A stretch of 64,000 nucleotides of DNA from Klenkia soli (GTDB lineage Bacteria > Actinomycetota > Actinomycetes > Mycobacteriales > Geodermatophilaceae), in assembly GCF_900103975.1 (NCBI RefSeq), contig NZ_FNIR01000014.1:62001-126000 (forward strand), read 5' to 3'. Positions 26,848 to 34,752 of the stretch are shown here, piece by piece. Both the position numbers and the translations under genes were made by a program. The notes under the pieces are model-generated. The model did no database searches and was not told the DNA's origin. It saw only the letters and a program-made list of their open reading frames with translations. The number at the start of each line of letters is the position of its first letter. The first letter of the stretch is position 1.

Positions 26848-27829
26848 CTCACCCGCCGCCGTCCCTGCCCTGGCCGAGCTGGCCGTCGTCGTCCGGTCCG
26901 GGCTCGTCGAGAGCCGGCACCTGGGCAGCCTGGTCGCGCTGCGCGCCGACGGCTCCACCGCCCTGGCGCTCGGCGCCCCCGACGCCGTCGTCCTGCCGCG
27001 GTCGACCACCAAGCCGCTGCAGGCGCTGGCCTGCCTCGAGGCCGGCGCACCGCTGGCCGGCCCGGCGCTGGCCATCGCTGCCGGTTCGCACACCGGCGAG
27101 GACCGGCACGTGGACGTCGTCCGGGCGGTGCTGGCGCAGGCCGGGCTGGACGAGTCCGCGCTGCGCTGCCCGGTCGACCTGCCCGAGGACGAGCCGACCC
27201 GCGTGCGGCTGGTCCGCGACGGCGAGGAGGCCGCCCGGGTGCGGATGAACTGCTCGGGCAAGCACGCCGCGATGCTGCTGGCCTGCACGGTCAACGGCTG
27301 GCCGACGGAGACCTACCTGGACGCCGACCACCCGCTGCAGCGCCTGGTGCACGACGTCGTCGCCCGCGAGACCGGCACGCCGGTCGGCCACACCGCCGTC
27401 GACGGCTGCGGCGCCGCCCTCTTCGGGACGACGGTGCGCGGCCTGGCCACCGCCTTCCGGTCGCTCGCGACCGCGACCCACGGCCCGGCCGCCCGGGTCG
27501 CCGACGCGATGCGCACGCACCCCGAGTTCGTCGGCGGGCGCGGCCACGTCAACACCCGGCTCATGGCCGACCTCCCCGGCGTGGTCGCCAAGGGCGGCGC
27601 CGAGGGCGTCATCGGGGTGGCCACCGCCGACGGCCGGGCCGTGGCGATGAAGGTGGTCGACGGCAGCCCACGGGCCACCACCGTGGTCGCGCTGGCCGTG
27701 CTGCGTGCCCTGGGGGTCGACACCTCGCCGGTCGCGGACCTCGAGACCGTGCCGGTGCTGGGCGGCGGCGTGCCGGTCGGCGAGGTCCGCCCCGGTGCGG
27801 CGCTGGCCACGGACCGGACGACGACGTGA
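26840..27829 (+). CDS. Asparaginase II family (PF06089-type) enzyme
   Basis: A 329-residue cytoplasmic protein. RSGLVESRHLGSLVALRADG, RSTTKPLQALACLEAG, RMNCSGKHAAMLLACTVNGW, VDGCGAALFGTT and VVAKGGAEGVIGVATADG are the landmarks of the Rhizobium-type asparaginase II family, which is unrelated to classic type I/II asparaginases. It would hydrolyse asparagine or an N4-substituted asparagine to aspartate. The GTG at 26840 has GGAGG 6 nt upstream and overlaps the permease gene by 8 nt. Confidence 0.85.
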   Translation: MPDSPAAVPALAELAVVVRSGLVESRHLGSLVALRADGSTALALGAPDAVVLPRSTTKPLQALACLEAGAPLAGPALAIAAGSHTGEDRHVDVVRAVLAQAGLDESALRCPVDLPEDEPTRVRLVRDGEEAARVRMNCSGKHAAMLLACTVNGWPTETYLDADHPLQRLVHDVVARETGTPVGHTAVDGCGAALFGTTVRGLATAFRSLATATHGPAARVADAMRTHPEFVGGRGHVNTRLMADLPGVVAKGGAEGVIGVATADGRAVAMKVVDGSPRATTVVALAVLRALGVDTSPVADLETVPVLGGGVPVGEVRPGAALATDRTTT

Positions 27830-28557
27830 CCGCCGTCGAGATCTGCGTCGACGACGTCGAGGGCGCGCTCGCGGCGGCCTCCGCCGGCGCCGACCGCGTC
27901 GAGCTGTGCGCCGCGCTGGGCGAGGGCGGCGTCACGCCCAGCGCCGGCACGCTCGCCGCCCTGGGCTCCCGGGCCCCGGCGCTGGCCGTCACCGTGCTGG
28001 TGCGCCCCCGCGGCGGGGACTTCGTGCACTCCCCGGTCGAGCTCGAGGTGGTCTGCGCCGACGTCTCGGCGGCCCGCAGCATCCTGCCCGTCGTGGGGGT
28101 CACCGTCGGCCCGCTGTCGCCCCGGGGCACGGTGGACCGCCGCGCCCTGGACGCCGTGGTCGCCGCCGCCGGCACCGCGCCGGTGACCTTCCACCGCGCC
28201 TTCGACACCCTCGCCGACCAGCCGGCCGCCCTGGACGAGCTGGTCGACGCCGGGGTCGCCCGCGTGCTCACCTCCGGCGGGGCGGCGACCGCGCTGGCCG
28301 GGGCCGACGCGCTGCGCGAGCTCGTGCAGCGGGCCGCGGGCCGGATCGAGGTGATGGCCGGCGGCGGGGTGCGGGCCGACCACGTCGCCCAGCTGGTCGC
28401 CACCACCGGCGTCCCGGCCGTGCACCTGCGAGCCGCCCGCACCGTGCGCTCCCCGGGCCACAGCAGCACCACCGCCGTCTCCTACGACGGCGGCACCCGC
28501 ACGATCACCTCCACCGAGCAGGTCGCCGCCGTCGTCGCCGCGCTGGCGCCCCGATGA
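27826..28557 (+). CDS. cutC: CutC family TIM-barrel protein
   Basis: A 243-residue protein. VEICVDDVEGALAAASAGAD then RVELC, followed by GGVTPSAG, and later RPRGGDFVHS, TFHRAFDTL, RVLTSGGA and EVMAGGGVRADHV are standard CutC motifs. CutC was named for copper homeostasis, but that role is doubtful and its TIM-barrel fold suggests an enzyme. Here it lies between an asparaginase-like gene and a ROK kinase with 4-nt overlaps on both sides, arguing for a metabolic role in the same pathway. Confidence 0.9.
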   Translation: MTAVEICVDDVEGALAAASAGADRVELCAALGEGGVTPSAGTLAALGSRAPALAVTVLVRPRGGDFVHSPVELEVVCADVSAARSILPVVGVTVGPLSPRGTVDRRALDAVVAAAGTAPVTFHRAFDTLADQPAALDELVDAGVARVLTSGGAATALAGADALRELVQRAAGRIEVMAGGGVRADHVAQLVATTGVPAVHLRAARTVRSPGHSSTTAVSYDGGTRTITSTEQVAAVVAALAPR

Positions 28558-29516
28558 GCGCCGACCGGGCGGTGCTCGGCCTGGACGTCGGGGGCACCAC
28601 CACCAAGTCGCTGCTGGTCGACGTCGGGGGGCGGGTGCTGCACCAGCAGCACCGGGCCACCGCGCTGGGCACCGACCCGGTGGCCACGCTGGCCGACGAG
28701 GTCGACCGGCTGACCGCGCTGGCCGCGGCGCGGGGGGTCACCGTCGTCGGCGCCGGCGTGGTCACACCCGGGATGATCGACGAGGGCACCGGCACCGTGC
28801 ACTACGCCTCCAACCTGGGCTGGCGGGACCTCCCGCTGCGGGCTGCGCTGGCCGAGCGGCTGGACCTCCCGGTCACCACCGGCCACGACGTCCGGGCGGC
28901 CGGGCTGGCGGAGCGCCTGCTGGGCGCCGCCCGCGGCCTGGACGACGTCCTGCTGGTGACCATCGGCACCGGCATCGCCGCGGCGCTGGTCAGCGCCGGC
29001 CGACCGGTCACCGGCGGCACGGGGGCGGCCGGCGAGTTCGGCCACGCCCCGATCCGGCCCGGCGGCGAGCCCTGCCCGTGCGGGCAGCGGGGCTGCCTGG
29101 AGGTCTACGCCTCGGGCGCCGGGGTCGCCCGCCGCTACGCCGCCCGCACCGGGCAGCAGCGCTCGGCCGCCGGGGTGGTCGGCCGGCTGGACGACGACCC
29201 CGCCGCCCGCGAGGTGTGGGCCGAGGCGACGTCCGCGCTGGCCGACGCCCTGGTCACCGCGACCCTGCTGCTGGACCCGGCCGTCGTCGTGCTGGGGGGC
29301 GGGCTGACCGCCGCCGCCGGGGACCTGCTCGACCCGGTCCGTGCCGGGCTCGCCGCCGGGCTCACCTGGCGCCCCCCGCCCCCGGTGCACCTCACCGCGC
29401 TGGGGTCGTCGGCCGGCTGCCTGGGCGCCGCCGCGCTGGCCGTCCAGCACGCGGGGCTGGGCGACCTGCTGGCCGGCTGGTCGTCCGCGGACCGCTCGGG
29501 GGTCGTCGTCGGCTGA
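28554..29516 (+). CDS. ROK family sugar kinase
   Basis: A 320-residue kinase. LGLDVGGTTTKSLLVDVGGR is the phosphate-binding motif; GVVTPGMIDEGTGTV and TGHDVRAAGLAERLLGAARG follow, with the catalytic Asp expected in GHDVRA. The zinc motif is CPCGQRGCLEVYASG with the canonical Glu. Likely substrates are glucose, N-acetylglucosamine or N-acetylmannosamine. It ends the operon and its product may feed back on the divergent ROK regulator. The ATG overlaps the cutC stop. Confidence 0.88.
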   Translation: MSADRAVLGLDVGGTTTKSLLVDVGGRVLHQQHRATALGTDPVATLADEVDRLTALAAARGVTVVGAGVVTPGMIDEGTGTVHYASNLGWRDLPLRAALAERLDLPVTTGHDVRAAGLAERLLGAARGLDDVLLVTIGTGIAAALVSAGRPVTGGTGAAGEFGHAPIRPGGEPCPCGQRGCLEVYASGAGVARRYAARTGQQRSAAGVVGRLDDDPAAREVWAEATSALADALVTATLLLDPAVVVLGGGLTAAAGDLLDPVRAGLAAGLTWRPPPPVHLTALGSSAGCLGAAALAVQHAGLGDLLAGWSSADRSGVVVG

Positions 29517-29585
29517 CCTCCCGACGGGTCACGATCCGGTGTCGGGCCTGGTCGGGGCGTCGCGGCGGCCCCTAGGGTCCCGGCG

Positions 29586-30440
29586 ATGAAGCGCTCCCCG
29601 TGCGTGCTCACCACCACCCTCGCCGCCGCCCTCGCCGCCGTCCTGGTCGGCGGCTGCTCGGCCTCGGAGGGGACGTCGTCCGACGCCGGCGCGGTTGCCG
29701 TGGCGGAGCCCGGTGTGCAGTCCGTCGCCCCCGGTGAGCCCACGACCGAGCGCCAGGTGGTCACGACGGCGTCCACCTCCCTGGTCGTGGAGGACGCCGC
29801 CGACTCCGCGCAGCGGGTCAGCGAGCTGGCCGAGGGCACCGGGGGCCGGGTCGACGAGCGGTCCGAGCAGCGCCTGCCCGACGGCGGGGGCACCGCCGAC
29901 CTCGTGCTCCGCGTCCCGGCCACGGAGCTCACCGGGCTGCTCGACGACCTCGGCGAGCTCGGCGACGTCCAGGACGTGTCGGTGTCCCGCGACGACGTCA
30001 CCTCGACGGCGGTCGACCTGGACGCCCGCATCTCGGCGCTGCGGACCTCGGCTGCCCGGCTCGAGGCGCTGATGGCCGGGGCGACCACGACCGAGGCGCT
30101 GCTGGCCGCCGAGCAGGCGCTGGCCGACCGGCAGCAGGAGCTGGAGTCCCTGCAGTCGCAGCGCACCGCCCTCGCCGACCAGGTCGACCTGTCGACCCTG
30201 GGCGTGCACCTGGCCGAGGACGCCGCCTCCCCCGACGCCGGCCCGGGCGGGTTCCTCGGAGGTCTCGACCAGGGGTGGCAGGCCCTGCTGTCCACGCTGG
30301 GCGCCGCCGTCGTCGTCCTCGGGGTGCTGCTGCCCTGGCTGGTCGTCGCCGCGCTGGTCGCCGTCGTGGCCGTGCCGCTGGTCCGCCGGGCGCGTCGCCG
30401 CCGGGTCGCCGCGCCCCCGCCCGAGCCCACCGGCGCCTGA
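29586..30440 (+). CDS. DUF4349 lipoprotein
   Basis: A 284-residue membrane protein. The signal ends VLVGGCSASE, a lipobox with Cys near residue 24. The DUF4349 region has RQVVTTASTSLVVEDAADSA and VPATELTGLLDDLGELGDVQ, then a coiled coil (about 150-200) and a C-terminal membrane helix (about 240-265) with a basic tail. TAGGGT (29573-29578) lies 7 nt before the ATG. Function unknown; related proteins are found near envelope genes. Confidence 0.82.
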   Translation: MKRSPCVLTTTLAAALAAVLVGGCSASEGTSSDAGAVAVAEPGVQSVAPGEPTTERQVVTTASTSLVVEDAADSAQRVSELAEGTGGRVDERSEQRLPDGGGTADLVLRVPATELTGLLDDLGELGDVQDVSVSRDDVTSTAVDLDARISALRTSAARLEALMAGATTTEALLAAEQALADRQQELESLQSQRTALADQVDLSTLGVHLAEDAASPDAGPGGFLGGLDQGWQALLSTLGAAVVVLGVLLPWLVVAALVAVVAVPLVRRARRRRVAAPPPEPTGA

Positions 30441-30456
30441 GGGCCGCGGCGGACCC

Positions 30457-31146
30457 TCACCAGGGGACGACGGCGTCCTCGTGGTCGCGGAACTGCAGGC
30501 CCGGCTCGCCCGCGTGCGCCTCGATCGTGCGGGCCAGCCCGGCCACGCTCTGCTCGACGGTCAGCGGCGCGCCGGCGCCGCCCAGCTCGGTCTGCACCCA
30601 GCCGGGGTGCAGGCACAGCAGGGTGCGGCCGGGGTCGGCGCGGGTGGCGTAGCTGCGCATCAGCTGGTTCAGGGCGGACTTGCTGGCCCGGTAGACCTCG
30701 TGGCCGCCCCGGGTGTTCAGCGAGACGCTGCCCTGGCGGGAGGACATCACCGCGACGGTGCCGGTCGGGGTGACCAGCGGGGCGAGCGCCTCGATGGCCA
30801 GCATCGGACCCAGGGCGTTGGTCACCAGCACGCGGGAGAACTCCTCGGCGGTCACCTCGCCCACCGGCACGTCGGCCCCGGTGACCCCGGCGTTGACCAG
30901 GAGCAGGTCCAGCTCGACCCCCGCGAGCCGGTCGCGCAGGGCGGCGAGGTCGGCGGGCACGGTCATGTCCACCCGCTCGACGGTCACCCGGCCGGCGGAG
31001 GCCTCGGCCAGGTCGTGCAGACCGGTCCGGTCGGGCCCGCGGACGGTGCCGGTGACCTGCCAGCCTCCCCCGGCGAGCTCGCGGACCAGACCCAGACCGA
31101 GGGTGCGCGAGGCACCGAGGACGAGCGCGCGCCGTGTCGTCTGCAC
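30457..31146 (-). CDS. Short-chain dehydrogenase/reductase
   Basis: A 229-residue classical SDR. The cofactor motif is LVLGASRTLGLGLVRELAGG, NAG occurs in LLVNAGVTG, and the catalytic set is Ser in VMSSRQGSVS plus YRASK. An Arg after strand 2 (TVRGPDR) hints at NADP(H). The start is GTG at 31146, 6 nt after CATGAT. The substrate cannot be assigned. It converges on the DUF4349 gene. Confidence 0.87.
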   Translation of the reverse strand: MQTTRRALVLGASRTLGLGLVRELAGGGWQVTGTVRGPDRTGLHDLAEASAGRVTVERVDMTVPADLAALRDRLAGVELDLLLVNAGVTGADVPVGEVTAEEFSRVLVTNALGPMLAIEALAPLVTPTGTVAVMSSRQGSVSLNTRGGHEVYRASKSALNQLMRSYATRADPGRTLLCLHPGWVQTELGGAGAPLTVEQSVAGLARTIEAHAGEPGLQFRDHEDAVVPW

Positions 31147-31167
31147 GGCGCCATCATGCGGTGCGGC

Positions 31168-31887
31168 TCAGCCCCAGAACAGCCGGAACCCCACCCGCCG
31201 GTCGCCGTCCTCGGTGAGCGTGGCCTGGTCGACCACCTGGCGGGCCTGGTCCTCGACGGGGACGTCGGGCGACAGCACCTCGAGGTAGCGCCGGTGCTCG
31301 GTGAGCGAGGCGACGGCGGGCTCGACCCCGTCGGTCACGTCGACCGCGTGCGGCGGGTCGCCGATGGTCTGGACGGCGACGTACTGCACGCCCGACCAGG
31401 GTTCGCCGGGCAGGTCCGGGAAGATCCACTCGTTGCCGGCGTCGGCCACCGCGTCGAGCACCGAGCGGGACAGCGCCCGGTGGTCGGCGGAGTTCCACGC
31501 GGCCGGGGTGACGTCGGGGCCGGTCCAGGTGTCACCGCCGTGCAGGGTGACCACCAGGTCGGGACGGTGCCGCCGGATCGCCGCCGCGAGGTCGGCGCGC
31601 AGGGGCGGGCCCTCGACCAGCAGGCCGTCGCGGTGGTAGAGGAAGTCCACCTCGGACACCCCGACGACGGCCGCCGAGCGGCGCTCCTCCTCCTCGCGCA
31701 GCGGGCCGGCCTCGCCCGGCGGCATCCCGGCGATGCCGGCCTCGCCGCGGGTGGCCAGCAGGTAGCGGACCTCCTTGCCGGCCGCGGTCCACACCGCGAC
31801 GGCGGCGGCGACGCCGTACTCGATGTCGTCGGGGTGCGCGGCGACGACCAGCGCGCGGGACCAGTCGGCGGGGAACGGGGCAGGCAT
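31168..31887 (-). CDS. PIG-L family deacetylase
   Basis: A 239-residue zinc hydrolase. LVVAAHPDDIEYG is the family signature, with His and Asp as zinc ligand and catalytic base, and SADHRALSRSVLDAV provides the third ligand. The family includes the MshB mycothiol enzyme and mycothiol conjugate amidase, but segments diagnostic of MshB are not obvious, so another GlcNAc-type substrate is possible. CAGACT lies 7 nt before the ATG. It is 21 nt upstream of the SDR on the same strand. Confidence 0.85.
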   Translation of the reverse strand: MPAPFPADWSRALVVAAHPDDIEYGVAAAVAVWTAAGKEVRYLLATRGEAGIAGMPPGEAGPLREEEERRSAAVVGVSEVDFLYHRDGLLVEGPPLRADLAAAIRRHRPDLVVTLHGGDTWTGPDVTPAAWNSADHRALSRSVLDAVADAGNEWIFPDLPGEPWSGVQYVAVQTIGDPPHAVDVTDGVEPAVASLTEHRRYLEVLSPDVPVEDQARQVVDQATLTEDGDRRVGFRLFWG

Positions 31888-31919
31888 GCCGTCGAGTCTG
31901 CCCCCGATCTGCCTGCTGG

Positions 31920-33569
31920 TCAGCGGGCGGTCGCGGCGTCCGGGTCGGGTGCCCCCGCGGGGACCTCGTGCTCGGGCAGGTGGGCGGCCTCGTGCCGGCC
32001 CGGTCGGTGGTCCTCGGCGGCCTCGTGCTTGCCCACCCCCTGCGCGCCGTCGCCCTCCTGCCGGCGGTCACCGCCGTGCCCCTGCTGCGGGGACGGCCCG
32101 CGGACCATCAGCACCACCAGCAGGGCCCCGACCAGGCCGGCGGCACCGGAGACCAGCAGCACGTCGCGCAGCCCGTCCGCGTAGGCGGCGGCCAGCAGCT
32201 GGGACAACCCGGACCGGTCCTGCTGGGGCACCGAGCCCAGCAGCTGCTGCGCCTGCCCGCTCGACAGCGCCGACTCGGTGCCCGCCGGGTCCGGAGCGCC
32301 GGCGTCGGTCAGTGCTCGCGTGGTGCCCGAGGCGAACACCGATCCCAGGATCGCCACCCCGACGGCGAACCCGAGCTGGCGGGCGGTGTTCACCGCCCCG
32401 GACGCCATCCCGCTGCGCTCGCGCGGCACGGAGGCCAGCGCCGCGGAGGTGACCACCGGGTTGCAGATGCCGACGCCCAGCCCGAGCACCGCGAGGCCGG
32501 GGACGAGGATGCCCCAGCTCGCACCCCCCTCGACGCGGGCCATGAGCAGCGCACCGGCGCCGACGGCCACCAGGCCCAGCGCGAGCACGATGCGCGGCGA
32601 GCGGTCGGTGAGCGTGCGCCCGGCCACCGCGGCCGTCACGAAGCTGACCGCCGAGAGCGGGATGAAGACCAACCCGGCCTGCAGCGGGGTCAACCCGAGG
32701 ATCGACTGCAGCCACAGCGACAGGTAGATGCTGCTGGCGAACGCCGCCAGGTTGAGCAGCAGCGAGCCGATCATGATGCCGCTGAACCGGCTGGTGCGGA
32801 ACAGCCGCAGGTCCAGCATCGGGGCCTCGCGCCGCAGCTCGAGGAACACCCACCCGATCAGGACGACGAACCCCGCCACGATCGGCCCCCACGACCCGAC
32901 CTCGGCCCAGCCGTTCGCCGCGGCCTCGACCAGGCCGAAGACGATCGCCCCGGCCCCGAGGGTGAAGGCGGCGATGCCGGGGACGTCGGGGTGCGGCGCC
33001 CCGCGCTGCTTGGACTCCTCGACCACCTTGAGGGTCAGCAGCACCGCGAAGAGGCTGATCGGCAGGTTGACCAGGAAGATCCACCGCCACGAGAGCTCGG
33101 TGAGCAGGCCGCCGAGGATCGGCCCGGCCGCCGCGGCCGCACCGACCACGGCACCCCAGATGCCGAACGCCGTCCCGCGGTCCTTGCCGCGGTAGATGGC
33201 GTTGAGCAGCGCGATGGTGGTGCTGAACATGGCGGCCGCGCCGATGCCCTGCACGGCCCGCGCGGTGATCAGCAGCCCCGCGTTCGGGGCCAGGCCGCAG
33301 GCCAGCGAGCTGACCGCGAAGAGCACCAGCCCGCCGAGGTAGAGCCGCCGGCGCCCGTAGAGGTCGGCCAGCGACCCGGCCCCCAGCACCAGCGCCGCCA
33401 GGGCGAGGGCGTAGACGTCGACGACCCACTGCAGCTGGTCGAACGACGTCCCCAACGACTCGGCGATGTCCGGCAGCGCGACGTTCACGATCGTGACGTC
33501 GATGAGCAGCATGAACGTGCCGGCACAGACCGCGACGAGCGGCCACCACTTGCGCATGGCGCTCAGCAT
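31920..33569 (-). CDS. DHA2-type MFS drug transporter with His-rich tail
   Basis: A 549-residue proton antiporter with about 14 helices. LLIDVTIVNVALPDIAESLG is the DHA2 motif C region, GSLADLYGRRRLYLGG is motif A and ARAVQGIGAAAMF follows. Closest in style to EmrB/QacA efflux pumps. After the last helix (MVRGPSPQ) a hydrophilic tail of about 60 residues has seven His, including KHEAAEDHRPGRHEAAHLPE. The start at 33569 or 33557 is unresolved. Substrates are unknown. Confidence 0.85.
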   Translation of the reverse strand: MLSAMRKWWPLVAVCAGTFMLLIDVTIVNVALPDIAESLGTSFDQLQWVVDVYALALAALVLGAGSLADLYGRRRLYLGGLVLFAVSSLACGLAPNAGLLITARAVQGIGAAAMFSTTIALLNAIYRGKDRGTAFGIWGAVVGAAAAAGPILGGLLTELSWRWIFLVNLPISLFAVLLTLKVVEESKQRGAPHPDVPGIAAFTLGAGAIVFGLVEAAANGWAEVGSWGPIVAGFVVLIGWVFLELRREAPMLDLRLFRTSRFSGIMIGSLLLNLAAFASSIYLSLWLQSILGLTPLQAGLVFIPLSAVSFVTAAVAGRTLTDRSPRIVLALGLVAVGAGALLMARVEGGASWGILVPGLAVLGLGVGICNPVVTSAALASVPRERSGMASGAVNTARQLGFAVGVAILGSVFASGTTRALTDAGAPDPAGTESALSSGQAQQLLGSVPQQDRSGLSQLLAAAYADGLRDVLLVSGAAGLVGALLVVLMVRGPSPQQGHGGDRRQEGDGAQGVGKHEAAEDHRPGRHEAAHLPEHEVPAGAPDPDAATAR

Positions 33570-33618
33570 GCCCGGTGGTTGCCCACCCCAACCGCAGGGC
33601 CTGCGGAAGCGGCGCTGG

Positions 33619-33972
33619 TCACACCCCCCGGGCGACCTGGAGGGCGGCCGCCACCATCGGCACCTGGAACGGGAGCCGGGCGAGCGCGACCGTGCGCCGT
33701 CGCCCGGACAGCGCACGGACGGTGTGCAGGTGCGCGGGCACGAACGCGGCCAGCAGCCCAGCCGCGGCCCACCCGCCCAGCGAGCGGGTCGCGGGGACGG
33801 CGAGCAGTCCTGCGGTGGCCAGCTCGGCCACCCCGCTGCCGGTCACCCACGGCCGCGCCGGGCCCAGCTCCGGCGGCACCATCCAGTCGAAGGTCCGCGG
33901 CCGGAGGAGGTGCAGCACCCCCGATCCACCCAGCGCCACGGCCAGTCCCGCTGCTCGCACGTCGATTCCCAT
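33619..33972 (-). CDS. DoxX-like membrane protein
   Basis: A 117-residue protein with about four hydrophobic helices. LHLLRPRTFDWMVPPELGPA and GSGVAELATAGLL resemble DoxX/MauE-type small membrane proteins. TACGGT on the minus strand (33979-33984) lies 6 nt before the ATG. It is divergent from the TauE/SafE gene across only 24 bp. Confidence 0.78.
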   Translation of the reverse strand: MGIDVRAAGLAVALGGSGVLHLLRPRTFDWMVPPELGPARPWVTGSGVAELATAGLLAVPATRSLGGWAAAGLLAAFVPAHLHTVRALSGRRRTVALARLPFQVPMVAAALQVARGV

Positions 33973-33978
33973 CCGCTG

Positions 33979-33988
33979 ACCGTAGGCT
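33979..33988. promoter_or_regulatory. Overlapping divergent -10 elements
   Basis: ACCGTAGGCT contains TAGGCT for the plus strand (33983-33988, 8 nt before the GTG at 33997) and TACGGT for the minus strand (33979-33984, 6 nt before the ATG at 33972). They share two bases, so polymerase cannot occupy both at once. Both transcripts would be leaderless. Confidence 0.55.
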
Positions 33989-33996
33989 CGCCGCTC

Positions 33997-34752
33997 GTGT
34001 CCGCCCTCGACCTGCTCATCGCGGCAGGGGTCGCCCTCCTCGCCGGGGGCATCAACTCCATCGCCGGCGGTGGGTCGCTGATCCTCTTCCCCACCCTGGT
34101 CGCCCTCGGCCTGCCCACGGTGGCCGCCAACGTCACCAACTCGGTGGCCCAGTGGCCCGGCTACCTCGGTGCGGTGGTCGGCTTCCGCGACCACTACCGC
34201 GGCCAGCGGACCCGCCTGGTGGCCATGTCCGCGGTCGCCGTCCTCGGCGGGACGGCGGGCAGCATCCTGCTGCTGACCACGCCGTCGGCGGCGTTCGACA
34301 CGGTCGTGCCGGTGCTGGTGCTGCTGGCCAGCTTGCTGATCGGGGCGCAGCCGCTGCTGACGAAGCGGCTGCAGGCCAACGAGACCGACGGCGAGCGACG
34401 CGACCCGCTGTGGCTGTACGTCGTGGTCTTCCTGGCCTGCGTCTACGGCGGCTACTTCGGCGGCGCGCTCGGGGTCATCCTCACCGCCGTGCTCGCCGTG
34501 GGGCTGGGCCGGCTCAAGCTGGCCAACGCGATCAAGAGCCTGCTGGCGCTGGTCACGGCCAGCACGACGGTCGTCGTGTTCGGCATCTTCGGCCCGGTCG
34601 ACTGGCTGCTCGTCGCGGTCTGCGCCCCCGCCTCGCTGGTCGGCGGCTACCTCGGGGCCAAGGTCGCCGACCGCATCCCGAGCACGCCGCTGCGGGTGTT
34701 CATCGTCGTGTTCGGCATCGCCGTCGCGGTCTACCTCTTCGTGCGCCCGTGA
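33997..34752 (+). CDS. TauE/SafE family sulfite or sulfonate exporter
   Basis: A 251-residue membrane protein with about eight helices in two repeats. GGINSIAGGGSLILFPTLVA and VYGGYFGGALGVILTAVLAV are the two paired family motifs. Members move sulfite, sulfoacetate or related anions. It overlaps the next transporter gene by 4 nt (GTGA). No sulfur-metabolism gene is adjacent, so the substrate is open. Confidence 0.87.
   Translation: MSALDLLIAAGVALLAGGINSIAGGGSLILFPTLVALGLPTVAANVTNSVAQWPGYLGAVVGFRDHYRGQRTRLVAMSAVAVLGGTAGSILLLTTPSAAFDTVVPVLVLLASLLIGAQPLLTKRLQANETDGERRDPLWLYVVVFLACVYGGYFGGALGVILTAVLAVGLGRLKLANAIKSLLALVTASTTVVVFGIFGPVDWLLVAVCAPASLVGGYLGAKVADRIPSTPLRVFIVVFGIAVAVYLFVRP

Noticed and set aside
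31168-31887. Naming the PIG-L enzyme MshB
   Set aside because: The family signature is clear, but I could not see residues that separate MshB from other PIG-L deacetylases, and no mycothiol gene is adjacent.
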